Origin: Rhodanobacter sp. PCA2
GTDB lineage: Bacteria > Pseudomonadota > Gammaproteobacteria > Xanthomonadales > Rhodanobacteraceae
DNA length: 64,000 bases
NCBI RefSeq assembly: GCF_013620825.1
Contig: NZ_NJIC01000001.1
Location: 1-64,000 of the forward strand
Reading direction: 5' to 3'
A model generated the notes under the pieces. The model was not told where the DNA came from, ran no database searches, and saw only the letters and a list, made by a program, of their open reading frames with translations. A program made the translations under genes and the position numbers. Numbering within the stretch: the stretch's first letter is position 1; every line of letters starts with the position of its first letter. Positions 62,889 to 64,000 of this stretch are shown here, in pieces.

Positions 62889-64000
62889 GGCACGGCGGCC
62901 ACCGGGGTGGCGACCGGCGCGCAATGCACGTCGTCGCCGCAGGCCTGCCAGCCGCCGCCCAGCGCCTTGTACAGCGCCACCGCGCGGGTATCGATCGCGG
63001 CCTGCGCCTGGGCCAGCGCGTCGTCGGCGGCAAGCTGCACGCGTTGCGCGTCGAGCAGTTCGAGGTAGCCGGTGGCGCCCTGTTCGTAGCGCACCCTGGC
63101 CAGCTCGGCGGCCTTGCGGCTCTGCGCCGACTGCGCCATCAGCTTCTCGACGTTCGCGTGTTGCAGGTTGTAGCCGACCACGGCGTTGTCGACGTCCTCG
63201 ATCGCTTCCAGCACGGTGCGCCGGTAGTTCGCCTGCGCCGCATCGGTGCGCGCCTCGGCGGCATGCAGGTTGGCGCGCACGCGCTGCACGTTGAGACCGT
63301 TCCAGGCGATGCTGGGCGCGATCGACCACGCGCGGGTAGACGGCCCGCCGAAGTCGTTGCTGCGCCCGGCGAGGAAACCGAGGAAGCCGCCCAGCGAGAG
63401 ATGCGGGAAGAAGTCCGCCTTGGCCACGCCGATGCGCGCATTGGCGGCGGCGTACTCGCGCTCGGCGACGCGCACGTCGGGGCGCCGCGCCAGCACGTCG
63501 CCGGCGGCGCCGATCGGCAGCACGGCGTCGATCGGCGTGAACGTCTTCGGCGACACGTCGATGTCGAGCGCGCCGGGCTGTTCGCCCAGCAGCACGGCGA
63601 GGCGGTATTCGTCGGCATGCGCCTGCATGTCGAGCAGGGGCAGTTGCGCCTGCACGCCGCTGAGTTGCGCACCGGCGCTGGCCACGTCCTGGTCCGAAGC
63701 CGTACCCACCTCGGCGCGGGCGCGGATCAGCTTGAGCGTGTCTTCCTGGTTCGCGATGTTGCGGCGAGCGATGTCCAGCCGCTGCTGCACGCCGCGCAGC
63801 GCGAAGTAGTTGCGCGCCACCTCGGCGAACAGGCTCACCTGCGCGTCCTGCAGCGCGGCCTCGCTGGCGCCGAGGTCGGCGCGCGCGGCTTCCACCGAGC
63901 GGCGCACGCCGCCGAACACGTCGATCTCCCAGCTCGCGTCGAAGCCCGCCTGGTAGGCGGTCACCGTGTTGCGCTGGTCGCTGAGGCCGGGCGTCTGCTC
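62885..64000 (-). CDS. NodT-type RND-efflux outer-membrane factor, 5' end outside window
   Basis: The C-terminal 370 or so residues of a TolC/OprM-like outer-membrane factor; the open frame continues through the right edge. Coiled-coil helices and family markers are present: FDASWEIDVFGGVRRSVEAARAD, RRPDVRVAEREYAAANARIGVAKADFFPHLSL and GATGYLELLDAQR (quoted in part). It will form the trimeric exit duct of an RND pump whose other parts lie outside. Its stop overlaps the SDR gene. Confidence 0.9.
   Translation of the reverse strand, partial: EQTPGLSDQRNTVTAYQAGFDASWEIDVFGGVRRSVEAARADLGASEAALQDAQVSLFAEVARNYFALRGVQQRLDIARRNIANQEDTLKLIRARAEVGTASDQDVASAGAQLSGVQAQLPLLDMQAHADEYRLAVLLGEQPGALDIDVSPKTFTPIDAVLPIGAAGDVLARRPDVRVAEREYAAANARIGVAKADFFPHLSLGGFLGFLAGRSNDFGGPSTRAWSIAPSIAWNGLNVQRVRANLHAAEARTDAAQANYRRTVLEAIEDVDNAVVGYNLQHANVEKLMAQSAQSRKAAELARVRYEQGATGYLELLDAQRVQLAADDALAQAQAAIDTRAVALYKALGGGWQACGDDVHCAPVATPVAAVP

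Overview
The window is GC-rich, gene-dense chromosomal DNA, most likely from a Gammaproteobacterium of the Rhodanobacteraceae/Xanthomonadaceae (Rhodanobacter, Dyella or Luteibacter-like). The main clue is the left edge: the order tonB-exbB-exbD1-exbD2 followed by pdxJ is the arrangement known from Xanthomonas. Codon use, frequent 4-base ATGA gene overlaps and GC-rich dispersed hairpin repeats agree with this. No rRNA, tRNA, CRISPR array or prophage was seen.

Layout. (1) 1-2.1 kb: end of the TonB energy-transducing operon, closed by a strong terminator. (2) 2.2-3.7 kb: pdxJ and a phosphopantetheinyl transferase. (3) 3.7-17.1 kb: what looks like a split acetate-response locus. It holds a sodium-symporter/histidine kinase hybrid (CrbS/MxtR type), a LuxR-type regulator (CrbR/ErdR type), acetyl-CoA synthetase, and a divergent DcaP-like porin plus MHS-family transporter. 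A ferric-reductase-like protein, a GDCCVxC protein and a formyltransferase lie between the kinase and the regulator. (4) 17.2-20.3 kb: a radical SAM protein, then a HipA/YjjJ-type kinase overlapping a phosphoserine-phosphatase-like HAD enzyme, with an unusual AT-rich promoter. (5) 20.4-32.1 kb: S9 peptidase, patatin lipoprotein and fbp on the minus strand; DJ-1-like, cupin, WYL regulator, His-tailed DMT exporter, ParB-like protein, SulP transporter and DUF885 protein on the plus strand.

(6) 32.1-46.7 kb: a large Tad (Flp) type IVc pilus locus. Fifteen plus-strand genes run almost without gaps: pilin-like proteins, TadE/TadG-like pseudopilins, CpaB, secretin CpaC, an FHA-CpaF fusion ATPase, TadB, TadC, a DUF192 protein, TadD and several exported proteins I cannot name. 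An OmpA/DUF4892 gene and another exported protein lie divergently upstream. No CpaE/TadZ or prepilin peptidase is present. (7) 46.8-49.4 kb: Xre-RES toxin-antitoxin pair, SGNH hydrolase, OmpW. (8) 49.5-53.5 kb: a decayed IS3 element beside a citrulline/ornithine catabolic block (ctlX, ornithine cyclodeaminase, divergent Lrp regulator). (9) 53.6-55.1 kb: phenylalanine hydroxylase with a divergent Lrp/AsnC regulator. (10) 55.3-64 kb: acyltransferase, YheT-type hydrolase, DUF3820, PQQ-type sugar dehydrogenase, YbhB protein, a cluster of small envelope/stress membrane proteins ending in an AI-2E transporter, a dispersed repeat, and an SDR enzyme coupled to a NodT-type efflux outer-membrane protein that runs off the right edge.

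The parts most worth a second look are the Tad locus with its FHA-ATPase fusion, unnamed exported proteins and internal RNA hairpin; the HipA-kinase/HAD-phosphatase operon with a promoter predicted to give a leaderless mRNA; and the CrbS/CrbR-acs-porin-transporter arrangement.
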